From the NCBI GenBank assembly GCA_963695445.1, contig CAVOGV010000039.1, forward strand, positions 10,653-74,652: DNA of 64,000 nucleotides, given 5' to 3'. This DNA comes from Thiohalocapsa sp963695445 (lineage in GTDB: Bacteria; Pseudomonadota; Gammaproteobacteria; Chromatiales; Chromatiaceae). The notes below the pieces were generated by a model. That model saw nothing but the letters and a program-made list of their open reading frames with translations, had not been told where the DNA came from and searched no databases. The position numbers were made by a program, and so were the translations under genes. Shown here one piece after another: positions 1-9,258 of the stretch. The stretch's first letter is position 1. Each line of letters opens with the position of its first letter.

Positions 1-1101
1 GTGCTGGACCTGTGCGCGGCGCCGGGCGGCAAGACCGCGCAGATCGCGCTTGCGCTCGGCAACCGCGGCACGCTGCTGGCCAACGACTTCTCGCCGGAGC
101 GTCTCTCCGCATTGCAGGGCAACCTGGACCGGGTCGGCATTGTCAATTGCAGCACCACCTGGTGCGACGGCGGTAATTATCCGGCCGCCGCCGGCCCGTT
201 CGACCGCATCCTGGTGGACGCGCCCTGCTCCAGCGAGGGCACGTTGCGCCGCAACCGCAGCCTGGCGTTTCGCATCGGCACCGAGCGCAACGAGCGCATG
301 GCCTCACGCCAACGGGCCTTGCTGCGCAAGGCGGTGCAGCTGTGCCGACCGGGCGGTCGCATCGTCTATTCCACCTGCACCTTCGCGCCGGAGGAGAACG
401 AGCTGGTCGTTGCCGAGGCGCTCGAGGCGAGTGCCGGGCGGCTGAAGCTGGTGCCGGTGACGGTGCAGGGCCTTGTCACCAGCTCTGGTGTCACGCGTTG
501 GCTGGGCCGTGAATTGGATGCAAGCCTGGCGCGCTGCCTTCGCGTCTGGCCGCACGGGAATGACACCGGCGGCTTTTTCGTCGCGGTGCTGCAGAAGGCG
601 GCGGATGCTGCCTGTGTTGCGGAGCCCGCGAGCGCGACGTTGACCTTGGCCCAGAACGACGGCGACTGGGTCGGCGATCTTGCCGAACATTACGGCCTGC
701 CGGATCGGCTGCTGCCGGAGTTTAGCCTGCATCGACAGACCCGTCGCGGGCTGCACCTGGCCGCTGCCGACCATGCCCCACCCGCGGCCCCCGCGCCCCA
801 AGGCAGTGGTCTGTTCCTGTATCGCACCAATCTGCGCCCGCCCAAGCTGACCACCGCCGGCGCGCTGCTGCTGGGTCCTCATGCGACCCGCAACCGGATC
901 GACCTGACCACAACCCAGCGCGACGCCTATCTGCGCCGCGAGGAACTGACGCCGCCCCCGCGGCAGACCGGCGATTGCGGCCTGGGTCAGGTGTTGTTGC
1001 GCTATCGCGGCGTTACCCTCGGTGTTGGCGTACTTCACCGTTCCGGCACCCTCGAGAGCCTGTTCCCGCGAAAATGGAGCGGCTGCGCGGCCGGCGCGTA
1101 A
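1..1101 (+). CDS. 16S rRNA (cytosine-C5) methyltransferase, RsmF-like, 5' end cut off
   Basis: SAM-dependent m5C rRNA methyltransferase of the NOL1/NOP2/Sun family. The visible part opens inside the Rossmann fold with the SAM-binding motif LDLCAAPGGKT, then DAPCSSEGT (motif IV cysteine, which releases the product) and STCTFAPEENE (motif VI catalytic cysteine). About 200 residues follow the catalytic core and end in a PUA-like segment, which fits RsmF (YebU) better than RsmB; RsmB carries its extra domain at the N-terminus. The frame is open at base 1, so the N-terminal RNA-binding part lies outside the window. The family is certain; the exact target base is inferred. Confidence 0.85.
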   Translation: MLDLCAAPGGKTAQIALALGNRGTLLANDFSPERLSALQGNLDRVGIVNCSTTWCDGGNYPAAAGPFDRILVDAPCSSEGTLRRNRSLAFRIGTERNERMASRQRALLRKAVQLCRPGGRIVYSTCTFAPEENELVVAEALEASAGRLKLVPVTVQGLVTSSGVTRWLGRELDASLARCLRVWPHGNDTGGFFVAVLQKAADAACVAEPASATLTLAQNDGDWVGDLAEHYGLPDRLLPEFSLHRQTRRGLHLAAADHAPPAAPAPQGSGLFLYRTNLRPPKLTTAGALLLGPHATRNRIDLTTTQRDAYLRREELTPPPRQTGDCGLGQVLLRYRGVTLGVGVLHRSGTLESLFPRKWSGCAAGA

Positions 1102-1239
1102 CCGCCTGCTGGATCAGTCGTGCGTCGCTCTTCCGCGGACAGGGCGGCAGCGGCAGTTGGACCGAGGCGGTTCGGTTTTGAGCAAAGCCGTTCCGCGTGC
1201 TAGCCTTCCGGCCCGTCCAAAGTCTCGCGCCGCCGTCGC

Positions 1240-1542
1240 ATGCCCATGCCCGACTCCGAACTGCTTGCCCAACTGCTCGCGCTGATGGCGCGGTTGATGG
1301 AGGAAACCGAAGGCTATCTCGACCGTCAGGACGACCCTCAGCTCTGGTACAACCGGGGCTACGCCAACGGCATGGCCGCCGCACTCCGCGAGTTGGGGCA
1401 TGGTGAGCGAGTCGACCTGACCGTTTCGGCGGACCCCTACGAGGTCGCCCGCGATCAGGATCACCTACCCTGGGGCAAGGCATACGAGCACGGTCACGAC
1501 ATGGGCACCAAAGAGACCTTCGAGGTCATGCGCCCGGGTTGA
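1240..1542 (+). CDS. Hypothetical protein, 100 aa
   Basis: A short acidic protein of no family I recognise. The N-terminal third is predicted helical (ELLAQLLALMARLMEE); the middle holds WYNRGYANGMAAALRE and the end is hydrophilic. It has no signal peptide or membrane segment. Codon use is like the neighbours, which favours a real gene. Two in-frame ATGs (1240 and 1246) are possible starts. It lies between the rRNA methyltransferase and xthA on the same strand with gaps of 140-220 bp, so co-transcription is not evident. Confidence 0.6.
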   Translation: MPMPDSELLAQLLALMARLMEETEGYLDRQDDPQLWYNRGYANGMAAALRELGHGERVDLTVSADPYEVARDQDHLPWGKAYEHGHDMGTKETFEVMRPG

Positions 1543-1762
1543 CGGCGCTCACCTGCCGCCCCGCGGCCGCGCTCCGCTAGCTGGCGAATGCCGGCGCGGA
1601 TGTCGGTTATTCCCGGCAGAAACGACGCTTTAAGGACCGAGAAACCTCGCGACGCGAAACTCGTTACTCGTCACTTTCCCAACACCGCCTCTGCCGGCGA
1701 CGTCGAAAGGCAAGCGCCCGACAGCCGGCAGTGTGCCAAGCCGCTCATCACAGGATCGACCC

Positions 1763-2578
1763 ATGCCCAAGCTCGTCTCGTTCAATACCAACGGCATCCG
1801 CAGCCGGCAGCATCAGCTCGAGGCGCTCAAGGCGCGCCACGATCCGGACGTAATCGGCATCCAGGAATCCAAGGTGGCGGACGATGCCTTCCCGGTCGGG
1901 ATGATCGAGTCCCTCGGTTACGTGCCCAACTATCACGGCCAGAAGGGCCATTACGGCGTCGCACTGCTGAGCAAGGAGCGACCGCGCGCGGTGTTCAAGG
2001 GCTTTCCCACCGATGAGGACGACGCCCAACGGCGCGCCATCACCGGCATCTTCGGCCTGCCGGACGGCAAGGACCTGACCGTGATCGACGGCTATTTTCC
2101 CCAGGGCGAAAGCCGCGACCATCCCACAAAATTTCCCAACAAACGGCGCTTCTACGCCGACCTGGCAGTCTACCTGCGTCAGCAGTTCCGTCCTGATCAG
2201 AATCTTGTGCTGATGGGGGACATGAACGTTGCGCCGCTGGACGCGGACATCGGCATCGGCGCCGACAACGCCAAGCGCTGGCTCAAGACGGGCAAGTGCA
2301 GCTTCCTGCCCGAGGAGCGCGACTGGCTCAAGGTACTCACCGATTGGGGTCTGTATGACGCCTACCGCGTCGTGCACCCCGACGTCGACGACCGTTTTAG
2401 CTGGTTCGACTACCGTTCCCGTGGCTTCGAGCGCGAGCCCAAGCACGGTCTGCGCATCGACCTAATCCTGGTCACCGCCCCCATCCGCGAGCGTCTGCGC
2501 GACGCCGATATCGACTATGACATCCGCGCGCTCGAGAAGCCCTCGGACCACTGCCCGGTATGGATCGAAATTGAGTGA
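1763..2578 (+). CDS. xthA: Exodeoxyribonuclease III
   Basis: AP endonuclease and 3'-5' exonuclease of base-excision repair, acting on abasic sites in double-stranded DNA. The fold of the endonuclease/exonuclease/phosphatase family is visible in order: SFNTNGIRSR, the metal-binding glutamate in IGIQESKV, GYFPQGESRD, the GDMNVAP motif, and the C-terminal SDHCPVW with the catalytic Asp-His. Length (271 aa) matches E. coli XthA. The ATG at 1763 is chosen because MPKLVSFNTNGIR aligns with the family start; an upstream in-frame start would add ten unrelated residues. Confidence 0.95.
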   Translation: MPKLVSFNTNGIRSRQHQLEALKARHDPDVIGIQESKVADDAFPVGMIESLGYVPNYHGQKGHYGVALLSKERPRAVFKGFPTDEDDAQRRAITGIFGLPDGKDLTVIDGYFPQGESRDHPTKFPNKRRFYADLAVYLRQQFRPDQNLVLMGDMNVAPLDADIGIGADNAKRWLKTGKCSFLPEERDWLKVLTDWGLYDAYRVVHPDVDDRFSWFDYRSRGFEREPKHGLRIDLILVTAPIRERLRDADIDYDIRALEKPSDHCPVWIEIE

Positions 2579-2798
2579 CGAGGGGCGAGTGACGCGTAGC
2601 GGGGAAGATTCCCGACAACAAGCGCCTTGTCGCACTGCAACTTGGCGCGTCCGGGAAAAATTCCGCTGCTCCAAGCAACCGATTGCCCGGCCGCTATTGC
2701 CGCGTCCGCAACACTGTATTGGCTGCCCTGTGCTGGTTTGTGGGCGGTAATGCCGCCAACTTTGCTGGCATCACGAGCGTTATCAATCGGAGGTCGCC

Positions 2799-3497
2799 AT
2801 GATCAGTATTCGTCCCGCCGCCGAGCGCGGTCACGCCAACCACGGCTGGCTCGACAGCTATCACAGTTTCTCGTTTTCTAGTTACTACGACCCCGCGCAC
2901 ATGGGCTATTCGAACCTGCGCGTGATCAACGAAGACCGCATCGCGCCGCGGGGCGGATTCCCAACCCATGGGCACGAGGACATGGAGATCGTCACTTACG
3001 TGATGGAAGGGGCCTTGGAGCACAAGGACAGCATGGGCAATGGGTCCATCATCCGGCCCGGCGACGTTCAGTACATGAGCGCCGGCACCGGCGTCCGCCA
3101 CAGCGAATACAACCCGTCCGCCGACGAGCCTGTGCACCTCCTGCAAATTTGGCTCCTACCCAACCGAAACGGTGTCGAACCGCGCTATGCACAGCAGCAC
3201 TTCGCCGCGGAGACGCGGCGCAACCGATTGGCGCTGCTGGTGTCGCCGGACGGGCGCGACGGCTCTATCGCTGCCCATCAGGACGGCCTGCTGTTCGGCA
3301 CGCTGATCGACGACGGGTTCGCGCTGGAGTATCCATTGGCAGCCGATCGCAGGGCCTATGTGCATGTCGCCCGCGGCGCGGCGAAGGTCAATGGCGAACT
3401 GCTGCGCGGCGGTGATGCCGCGCGCATCGATGCGGGCGATTCGGTGCGGATCGAAGGCGTCGACGCTGCCGAGGTGCTGTTGTTCGATCTGCCATAG
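2799..3497 (+). CDS. Pirin family protein (YhaK-like cupin)
   Basis: Bicupin of the pirin family, 232 aa, the usual size of the short YhaK/YhhW type. The first cupin barrel carries the metal-site signature: FPTHGHEDMEIVTYVMEG provides His-His and Glu ligands, and RHSEYN near residue 100 supplies the last histidine. The second barrel (about 140-232) is degenerate, as is normal. Some relatives have quercetinase activity and others act as redox-sensitive cofactors, so the role here cannot be fixed. A good ribosome site (GGAGG) precedes the ATG. Confidence 0.9.
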   Translation: MISIRPAAERGHANHGWLDSYHSFSFSSYYDPAHMGYSNLRVINEDRIAPRGGFPTHGHEDMEIVTYVMEGALEHKDSMGNGSIIRPGDVQYMSAGTGVRHSEYNPSADEPVHLLQIWLLPNRNGVEPRYAQQHFAAETRRNRLALLVSPDGRDGSIAAHQDGLLFGTLIDDGFALEYPLAADRRAYVHVARGAAKVNGELLRGGDAARIDAGDSVRIEGVDAAEVLLFDLP

Positions 3498-3764
3498 CTT
3501 TCTTGAGGGCCTGAAGCCTCGGCAGATGTGTCACGTTTGATCGCGACAACGCGGTTGCCGAGTCAACGGCCAAGGGCCAAGGGCTGAGCGCCGTGGTCGC
3601 GCGACCGCTACTGAGCGGCTGCTCTCTGCCGTTGGCGCTTGGCCGAGTTGGAGCAGCGCAGCGATGGATCAGTGCGGGACTGCGTGAATTCCGCCGCATG
3701 TGCGCCCATGTGCGGCTTCGATAGCGTGCCTGAACGGCGCGGTCACCAACACTTGGAGGGCTTC

Positions 3765-4415
3765 ATGAGCGACAAACCGATTACCGATTACCCCGGCAAC
3801 GAGATCGATGTGCACTGGGACAAGCGCCTATGCATCCATATCGGCGAATGCGGTAGCGCCAACAACACGTTGTTTCAGGGCGGCCGGGATCCCTGGTGCG
3901 TGCCCGACGATGTCGGCCGCGCCGAAGTCCGGGAGGTGTGCGAACGCTGTCCTAGCGGCGCCCTGAGCTATACTGACAAGACCGGCGAAGCCGAGCAGGC
4001 GCCGGACGAGAACACCGTGACGCTGATCTACAACGGCCCGATGTATGCCACCGGCAAGCTCGACATCGACGGCGCGCAGCCGGGCATGACCGGTGTGCAG
4101 TTCCGCGCCGCTCTGTGCCGCTGTGGCGCCTCCAGGAACAAGCCTTTCTGCGATAACAGTCACCTAGACGCGGGTTTCCAGGATTTCGGCGCGGTTGGCG
4201 ACAAGGGGCCCGGAAAGACCGCCAACGGCGGTCCGCTCAAGGTCAAGGCGGTGCCCAATGGACCGTTGATGGTCGAAGGCAATCTAACCATCCGTGCCGG
4301 CAGCGGCCGTGTCGCCTGGCAAGGTGAGAAGGCGTTCCTGTGTCGCTGCGGCGCGTCCAAGAACAAGCCCTTTTGCGACGGCAGCCATAAGGCAGCCGGC
4401 TTCCAGGCGGAATAG
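3765..4415 (+). CDS. Iron-sulfur protein: Fer4_19 domain plus two CDGSH domains
   Basis: A 216-aa three-module iron-sulfur protein. Residues 10-75 match the divergent mono-cluster ferredoxin domain (Fer4_19), with cysteines in CIHIGEC and CERCPSGAL. Two CDGSH-type [2Fe-2S] sites follow: CRCGASRNKPFCDNSH and CRCGASKNKPFCDGSH. The first has Asn where the motif has Gly but keeps all three Cys and the His. No signal peptide is seen, so it is cytosolic; probably redox or cluster storage, partner unknown. The ATG at 3765 has GGAGGG seven bases upstream; an upstream in-frame extension looks non-coding. Confidence 0.88.
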   Translation: MSDKPITDYPGNEIDVHWDKRLCIHIGECGSANNTLFQGGRDPWCVPDDVGRAEVREVCERCPSGALSYTDKTGEAEQAPDENTVTLIYNGPMYATGKLDIDGAQPGMTGVQFRAALCRCGASRNKPFCDNSHLDAGFQDFGAVGDKGPGKTANGGPLKVKAVPNGPLMVEGNLTIRAGSGRVAWQGEKAFLCRCGASKNKPFCDGSHKAAGFQAE

Positions 4416-4699
4416 CGCTCCGCGGTCTCAACCGGCCATCCGGGCCGATTTCACGACGACGGCCCTACCGTTGGAAGGGCCGAGTTCCAACGGCCAGCAA
4501 TGCGCAATTCTGCCGGACAGCGGCCCTTGGCACTCGGCGCTTGGTCTACCTTCGCAGTGCGCAGTTTGAGCAACGCCGGCCCCTCGCGCCAGTTGGACGG
4601 CAGTCCTTGCCAATGCCCCGCAGACTGAACGTCGTTCGACAGGCTGCATCATGCGTTATGCTCTGACTCCCCGCGATACGACAACTAGAAAGAGGACTC

Positions 4700-5371
4700 A
4701 TGGGAGATCAGACAAGCCGGCACCCGACGCTGCGCGGGTCGGAGGCCGACCCTTCGCCGTTTCTTTTGCAGCATCGGTTGCAGCGTTGCTCGGCGGCCTG
4801 TTTGATGGCCAAGTGGCGGCCTCAGTGGTTGGGCTGGACGTCCGCCTGGTTGTTGATCGCCACGCTGCTGGCGGTGGCCGCGGTGCATCCGGCCATGGCC
4901 CAGCAGCCCTGCCTGAAACTAGTCTTCAATCGCTACTGCCTAGGTGGCGATGTCAACGCGATGGCGCAGCAGTCGGCGCCCGCGATGCGACAGGATGAAG
5001 GGGACCGGGTCGCGCTGATCTACTACGAGGGTCGTGAGCGCATCTACGTGCTGGCGTGGCGGGGACGCGTCTACAAGGTGCTGCGGGCCTATCGCATCGC
5101 CTCGCAACTGCATTATGAGGAACTGTACCGCTTGTTGCGCGACAAGTACGGCGACGGCGAAGACCGTAGTAGTTTCCCGGCCAGTGCCCGAACCACGGGT
5201 CTCAAACAGATCGCCATCCGCCGCGGCGAGGGGCAGGCGGCGCATTTTTGGCAGGCGTCCGAGGGTTGGCACATCGAGTTGAGCTGGACGCGTGAGATGG
5301 GGCTGGCGCTCGCCTACATCGCCGACGAACTGGATCAGGCGCAGACCGCGGCGGTGCAAAGCGGATACTGA
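4700..5371 (+). CDS. Hypothetical secreted protein
   Basis: No family recognised. A clear signal sequence (WLGWTSAWLLIATLLAVAAV, then AMA-QQ as cleavage site) sits at residues 43-67, unusually far in. The start at 4700 has a strong ribosome site (AGAGGA), whereas the ATG at 4805, which would make the signal peptide N-terminal, has none. The mature part (about 155 aa) contains two cysteines (CLKLVFNRYCLGG) that could pair in the periplasm and a YEELYRLLRDKYGDGE helix. It converges on mtaB with a 12-bp gap. Confidence 0.65.
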   Translation: MGDQTSRHPTLRGSEADPSPFLLQHRLQRCSAACLMAKWRPQWLGWTSAWLLIATLLAVAAVHPAMAQQPCLKLVFNRYCLGGDVNAMAQQSAPAMRQDEGDRVALIYYEGRERIYVLAWRGRVYKVLRAYRIASQLHYEELYRLLRDKYGDGEDRSSFPASARTTGLKQIAIRRGEGQAAHFWQASEGWHIELSWTREMGLALAYIADELDQAQTAAVQSGY

Positions 5372-5383
5372 GTCTGTGCTTAC

Positions 5384-6664
5384 TCAATCCGGTACCGCGT
5401 CGATCGCCTCGCCGTCGGTGGAGACCGCGAGCAATCTTGCCGTCACGATGCGATCGACGCTCGTCGCGTCCGGATGGCGCAGTCTGACCGGTAGATAGTT
5501 CGGCGTGTAACAGGCCCGGTACGGGCCTGCCTCGTCGCTGCTGATGCCTTCCATCAGCAGCGGCTCCCGACGCCCCAGCTGACGCTTCAACAATACCGGC
5601 TTTAGAAGCATGCCCAGCGCATGCAATCCCCGCGATCGCGCGCGCTTGACTGCGTCCGGTACCTGGTCGGGCATGGTCGCCGCGCGGGTGCCCCTGCGCG
5701 GCGAGTACGCAAAGATGTGCAAATGGCCGAAGCCGATCCGCTCGACGAAGTGCATGGTCTGGCGCCATTCGTCGTCGCTCTCGCCGGGAAAGCCGACGAT
5801 GATGTCGGTGGTGACGTTGAGGTCCGGTACCGCGTTACGGGCTGTCTCCACCAGGCGCGCGAACTCGCCGCTTTTGCAGCGCCGGGCCATGCGCCGGAGC
5901 ACGCTGTCGGCGCCGCTTTGTAGTGGCAGATGCACGTGAGGCATTAGGCGAGGGTCATCGAACAGCTGCCAGAAGCCGTCCGGCAGGTCCCAGGGTTCGA
6001 CCGAGCCGAGCCGGATTCGTGGCACGTCGGTGTCTGTCAACACGCGGGCCAGCAATCCGCTCAGGCTGTCGCCGATGTCGCCGCCATAGCCGCCGGCGTG
6101 GACGCCGGCGAGTACGACCTCCTGGATGCCGCTCTCGGTCAGCTGGTTGATCTCGTCGCAGATCTCCGTGGCGGGCCGGCTGCGCTCCTCGCCGCGGGCG
6201 CGGGTGGTGATGCAGAAGGTGCACTGGTAACGGCAGCCGTCCTGAATCTTGACAAAGGCGCGCTGGCGTCCCCGCGCGAACAGCGCGTCTGCGGCGGACT
6301 CGGTTGCGGTGGCGGGCATCAGCGGCAGCGCCAGCTCGGCGCTGGCGATCTCCACCAGCCGGTCCTTGTCGGCGTTGTTCACCAGCAGGTCGATGCCCGC
6401 GTCTCCTAGGTCCTCGCCGTCGAGAGACGCCGCGCAGCCGCTGACCACCAGCCGCGCCCGCGGATTATCACGCTGGGCGCGGCGCAGCAGCTTGCGCGAC
6501 TTGCGTACGGCCTCGCTTGTCACGGCGCAGGTGTTGATCACGACTAGGTCTGCCGGTTCCGTATCATGCGCAATGACGCAGCCGCGCTGCCGAAACTGGC
6601 GTGCCCAGGTCTCCAACTCCGCCTCATTCAGGCGGCAGCCGAGGGTTTGCAGTTTGACGCGCAT
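5384..6664 (-). CDS. mtaB: tRNA (N6-threonylcarbamoyladenosine-C2)-methylthiotransferase
   Basis: Radical-SAM methylthiotransferase that converts t6A37 to ms2t6A37 in tRNA. The N-terminal MTTase domain has the three cluster cysteines in TLGCRLNEAE, INTCAVTSEA and VSGCAAS; the radical-SAM centre is CRYQCTFC. A C-terminal TRAM-like segment follows to 426 aa, the usual length. The GCRLN and NTCAVT signatures point to MtaB rather than MiaB or RimO. TsaB, which is needed for the t6A substrate, is encoded at 16.6 kb. Confidence 0.92.
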   Translation of the reverse strand: MRVKLQTLGCRLNEAELETWARQFRQRGCVIAHDTEPADLVVINTCAVTSEAVRKSRKLLRRAQRDNPRARLVVSGCAASLDGEDLGDAGIDLLVNNADKDRLVEIASAELALPLMPATATESAADALFARGRQRAFVKIQDGCRYQCTFCITTRARGEERSRPATEICDEINQLTESGIQEVVLAGVHAGGYGGDIGDSLSGLLARVLTDTDVPRIRLGSVEPWDLPDGFWQLFDDPRLMPHVHLPLQSGADSVLRRMARRCKSGEFARLVETARNAVPDLNVTTDIIVGFPGESDDEWRQTMHFVERIGFGHLHIFAYSPRRGTRAATMPDQVPDAVKRARSRGLHALGMLLKPVLLKRQLGRREPLLMEGISSDEAGPYRACYTPNYLPVRLRHPDATSVDRIVTARLLAVSTDGEAIDAVPD

Positions 6665-6868
6665 GGTTGTCTCTGCTCTGGGGGCTTGGTTTGAGTGGCG
6701 AGGGCCAAGGGCCGGACGGGGACGGTCCGCGTTGCCTGTTCCAGATGCTGGGCGCGTCGGTCATGACTCAGGCGCAAGCGGCGCAATCCGTGCGCCAGCG
6801 TCAGCATACGCGGTGATAGTGTTCCTGGTGCAGCGTCACCGCGAAGGGTGAGTCCGCTGTCCCCGCTC

Positions 6869-7273
6869 TCAGCGTGGCGGCCTGCCTTCCGGTGGCGGTG
6901 GCGGCGCGTTCTGGTGCAGGATCATGACCCAGCCGTCGCCGCGGCGGCGGAACGCATTGGTCGCGAACAAGGGGGGTACACCGCCGGGCGGGCCTTCTGC
7001 GTTGTTGCGCTCTTCGACGTAATGAATCGCAACGTCGCCGATCTCGACCCAGTGCAGGTGGCGGACCTGGATGTCGAGCGGCACGTCGCTGCGCAGCAGG
7101 TCGCGGATCACGTTGCGCACCTGGCCACCATGAATGAACGGTTGCATCGGCAGCAGTAGCGCGATGTCCGGCGAGTCGTCCCAAACACGCATCATCAGTG
7201 CGTCGTTGCGTTCCTCGAGGGCGTCGTAGAAGGCGTCCTCGGCCTGTTGCGGGGTTGCGAAGGGCTGGCTCAC
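6869..7273 (-). CDS. NTF2-like / SnoaL-type protein
   Basis: A 134-aa cone-shaped NTF2-fold protein: an N-terminal helix pair (AEDAFYDALEERNDALMMRVW), a WDDSPDIALLLP strand and later strands HLHWVEIGDVAIHYVEER and RRRGDGWVMILHQNA. This layout is typical of SnoaL/ketosteroid-isomerase-like proteins of unknown substrate. It ends in a proline-rich tail. Its start overlaps the stop of the upstream secreted Hsp20-like gene by 4 bp (ATGA), so the two are translationally coupled. It has no signal peptide of its own. Confidence 0.75.
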   Translation of the reverse strand: MSQPFATPQQAEDAFYDALEERNDALMMRVWDDSPDIALLLPMQPFIHGGQVRNVIRDLLRSDVPLDIQVRHLHWVEIGDVAIHYVEERNNAEGPPGGVPPLFATNAFRRRGDGWVMILHQNAPPPPPEGRPPR

Positions 7274-8037
7274 TGCTGCTCCGGGGTCTGGGCAGGTTGC
7301 TGACCAGGTTGCTGACTGGGTTGTTGGCCGGGTTGCTGACCGGGCTGTTGCTCCGGCGCGCCAGACGCTGCCGCCAGGCGCGGGATGACGATGAGGATGC
7401 CGCCGTCGCCGTCTTCGCGCAGCATCGCGTTGAGGTCGCCATCCGGCGGCACCCGCAGACGCTTCATCTGGCTGCCACCGGACCAGCTGTAGCTGCGCCG
7501 GAAACCGCGACCGTCGGCGAAGGTCTCCGTGCGGTCGGTCTGAGCGGATTGTTCGGCGATGATCACCAGCCCGGAACCGGCAGGCATGACCTGTACCTGC
7601 GCCGGGTCGAGACCGTTCAGCTCAATGTCGAGGGTGTATGCCTCGTCGCTGCGGTGCTGGGTCAGGCGCATGCCGGCGAACATAACCGAGTCTGCGGCGC
7701 CGCGCGTCATTCTCTGCTGCAATCTCTCCGGCATCGGATAGGGGTCCGGCATTGGAGCAGGTGCGACCTCAGGCTGTGGAGGCATCGGTGCATAGCCCTG
7801 CGGCGGGTAGTCCATTGGCGGTGTCGGCGGCCAGGTCGTCTGATAGCCTGGGTCGCCGTAATCCAGCGGAGGTGCCGGATAGCTCATGCCGGGGCCCGGG
7901 GCGTAAGCATGACCCCGTAGGGGCGCGCCATCCATCAGTAGCGGCTCCGCCGACGGCGTCCAGGCGCCTGCCTGTGCCACGGTCAAGAGCAAGGCGATAC
8001 CGGTCGCGCAGCGTTGAGTAAGCTGGGATGTTTGCAT
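7270..8037 (-). CDS. Secreted Hsp20/alpha-crystallin-like protein with GQQP-repeat tail
   Basis: A 255-aa protein with a signal peptide (GIALLLTVAQAGA), then a Pro/Tyr/Gly-rich linker (about 30-95), an alpha-crystallin-like beta sandwich (about 110-205: AYTLDIELNGLDPAQVQV, GSGLVIIAEQ, a late LNAMLREDGDGGILIVIP strand), and a Gln/Pro tail of GQQP repeats. The architecture suggests a periplasmic or envelope small heat-shock protein, an inference from the fold only. The ATG at 8037 gives a proper signal peptide; the ATG 12 codons upstream does not. It overlaps the NTF2-like gene downstream by 4 bp. Confidence 0.7.
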   Translation of the reverse strand: MQTSQLTQRCATGIALLLTVAQAGAWTPSAEPLLMDGAPLRGHAYAPGPGMSYPAPPLDYGDPGYQTTWPPTPPMDYPPQGYAPMPPQPEVAPAPMPDPYPMPERLQQRMTRGAADSVMFAGMRLTQHRSDEAYTLDIELNGLDPAQVQVMPAGSGLVIIAEQSAQTDRTETFADGRGFRRSYSWSGGSQMKRLRVPPDGDLNAMLREDGDGGILIVIPRLAAASGAPEQQPGQQPGQQPSQQPGQQPAQTPEQQ

Positions 8038-8129
8038 GATGGATACCTCTTGAACTACACAGGGGTTGGGCACGCGGCCCGGTGCTCACGTCGACCTGAC
8101 GCGAAGCCTAGCTAAATTATAGTGATCGA

Positions 8130-8633
8130 TCAGCACTGGCGCAGCGTCCACGTGGGTGTGCCGTCGGATCCGAGTATGCCGTGCCGGATCAACCAGACGC
8201 GGGCGTCTTCCGCATCCTGCTCGAACCATGCCTGTGCTGACCCGAGTCGAAACGTGTAGCCCCACGCGTCCATGTCCGCGCACATTCGTGCGCAGCCGAC
8301 GCCGGGGAAGGCGCCGGCGAGCACGACCTGAAGGTAGCAGACCGCATCCTCCTCCGCGTAATCGCCGCCGGCATCGGTGTGCAGCCGGGCGCGCCGGGCC
8401 GGGTCCATGCAGATGAAGTGGCAGGCCTCATGCAGGGCGGAATGCAACGGGGTATCCTGACGCACGAAGAGGTCGCTACCGATGATGCCTGCTTCAGGAG
8501 GCCCCCAGAAGCTGCCTGGAATCGCGTCGCCGTCGGCGACGGTTTTGACCGCTAGGCCGTAGCGGCTCAGTACGGCCGGCAGCGCCGACAAGTCTGCCGC
8601 TTTCGCTTTCGGATCGTGCGTCGATCGCGTCAT
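8130..8633 (-). CDS. Hypothetical protein with HExxH motif
   Basis: A 167-aa protein with a zincin-type HEACH motif (SALHEACHFICMDP) and a later glutamate-rich stretch (GGDYAEEDAVCYLQV) that could give the third metal ligand. Cysteines at CARMCADMDAWGY are also notable. It lacks a signal peptide. It looks like a small conserved metallopeptidase-like protein of proteobacteria, but the proteolytic role is only inferred from the motif. It is divergent from the membrane protein at 8723, with a 90-bp AT-richer gap between. Confidence 0.7.
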   Translation of the reverse strand: MTRSTHDPKAKAADLSALPAVLSRYGLAVKTVADGDAIPGSFWGPPEAGIIGSDLFVRQDTPLHSALHEACHFICMDPARRARLHTDAGGDYAEEDAVCYLQVVLAGAFPGVGCARMCADMDAWGYTFRLGSAQAWFEQDAEDARVWLIRHGILGSDGTPTWTLRQC

Positions 8634-8722
8634 AGAGTTTGTTTTACCGTTGTTTTTCCATTGTTGTGTTCCAATCGCACTCGGTCATGCTAGGGTGGAG
8701 TCTCTGCTAACGGGGTGCGGCC

Positions 8723-9178
8723 ATGGCCAGATTGCTTGCTGATCAGTTGTCGGTTGCTGCCGGTGGGTTGCAAACAGATCCCTCGCTGTTGCAAGCCGTT
8801 GCATCGCGGTCGCGCTTGCTCGGCGCGATCGCCGTCGGCGGCTTCTGTGGTGTCCTGATCACGCTGTCGCTGGCCGGGCCAGTGGCGATGGAACCCGGTC
8901 TGATGCGGCTGTTGCATGGCATGGTCGCGATCAAGGGCTTGATTTTCATGGCGGCAGCAGCGGTGGTGCTGCGCCGCCTGCGTGGTCCGGTAACGGCTCG
9001 CACACTATCCGGCTATGCCGTCGGTCTGGGCCTGTCTGCCGGCGCGCTGGCCTGGCTCTGGGGCCTGTCCGGTTTGCTGCTGGGGTCGATCGCCTTCTAC
9101 GGTGGCCTGGTCTTGGCCCTCAAGACGGCATCGCGGGACCGATTATTGGTTGCCGGCTTCACCCATGGGCGCGCCTAG
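8723..9178 (+). CDS. Hypothetical membrane protein
   Basis: A 151-aa protein with about four hydrophobic segments: LLGAIAVGGFCGVLITLSLA, LHGMVAIKGLIFMAAAAVVL, LSGYAVGLGLSAGALAWLWG and LLLGSIAFYGGLVLALK. No family recognised. It precedes the ABC exporter genes by 80 bp on the same strand and may share their transcript, but nothing in the sequence links their functions. Confidence 0.65.
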   Translation: MARLLADQLSVAAGGLQTDPSLLQAVASRSRLLGAIAVGGFCGVLITLSLAGPVAMEPGLMRLLHGMVAIKGLIFMAAAAVVLRRLRGPVTARTLSGYAVGLGLSAGALAWLWGLSGLLLGSIAFYGGLVLALKTASRDRLLVAGFTHGRA

Positions 9179-9258
9179 CCCGGCTTGCAAAGCGCGGGGA
9201 CAGCCGATAGTTTACGCGCTCGCCGCCGTCGGCCTGTCCACCGTGTTCCCACCGATCC

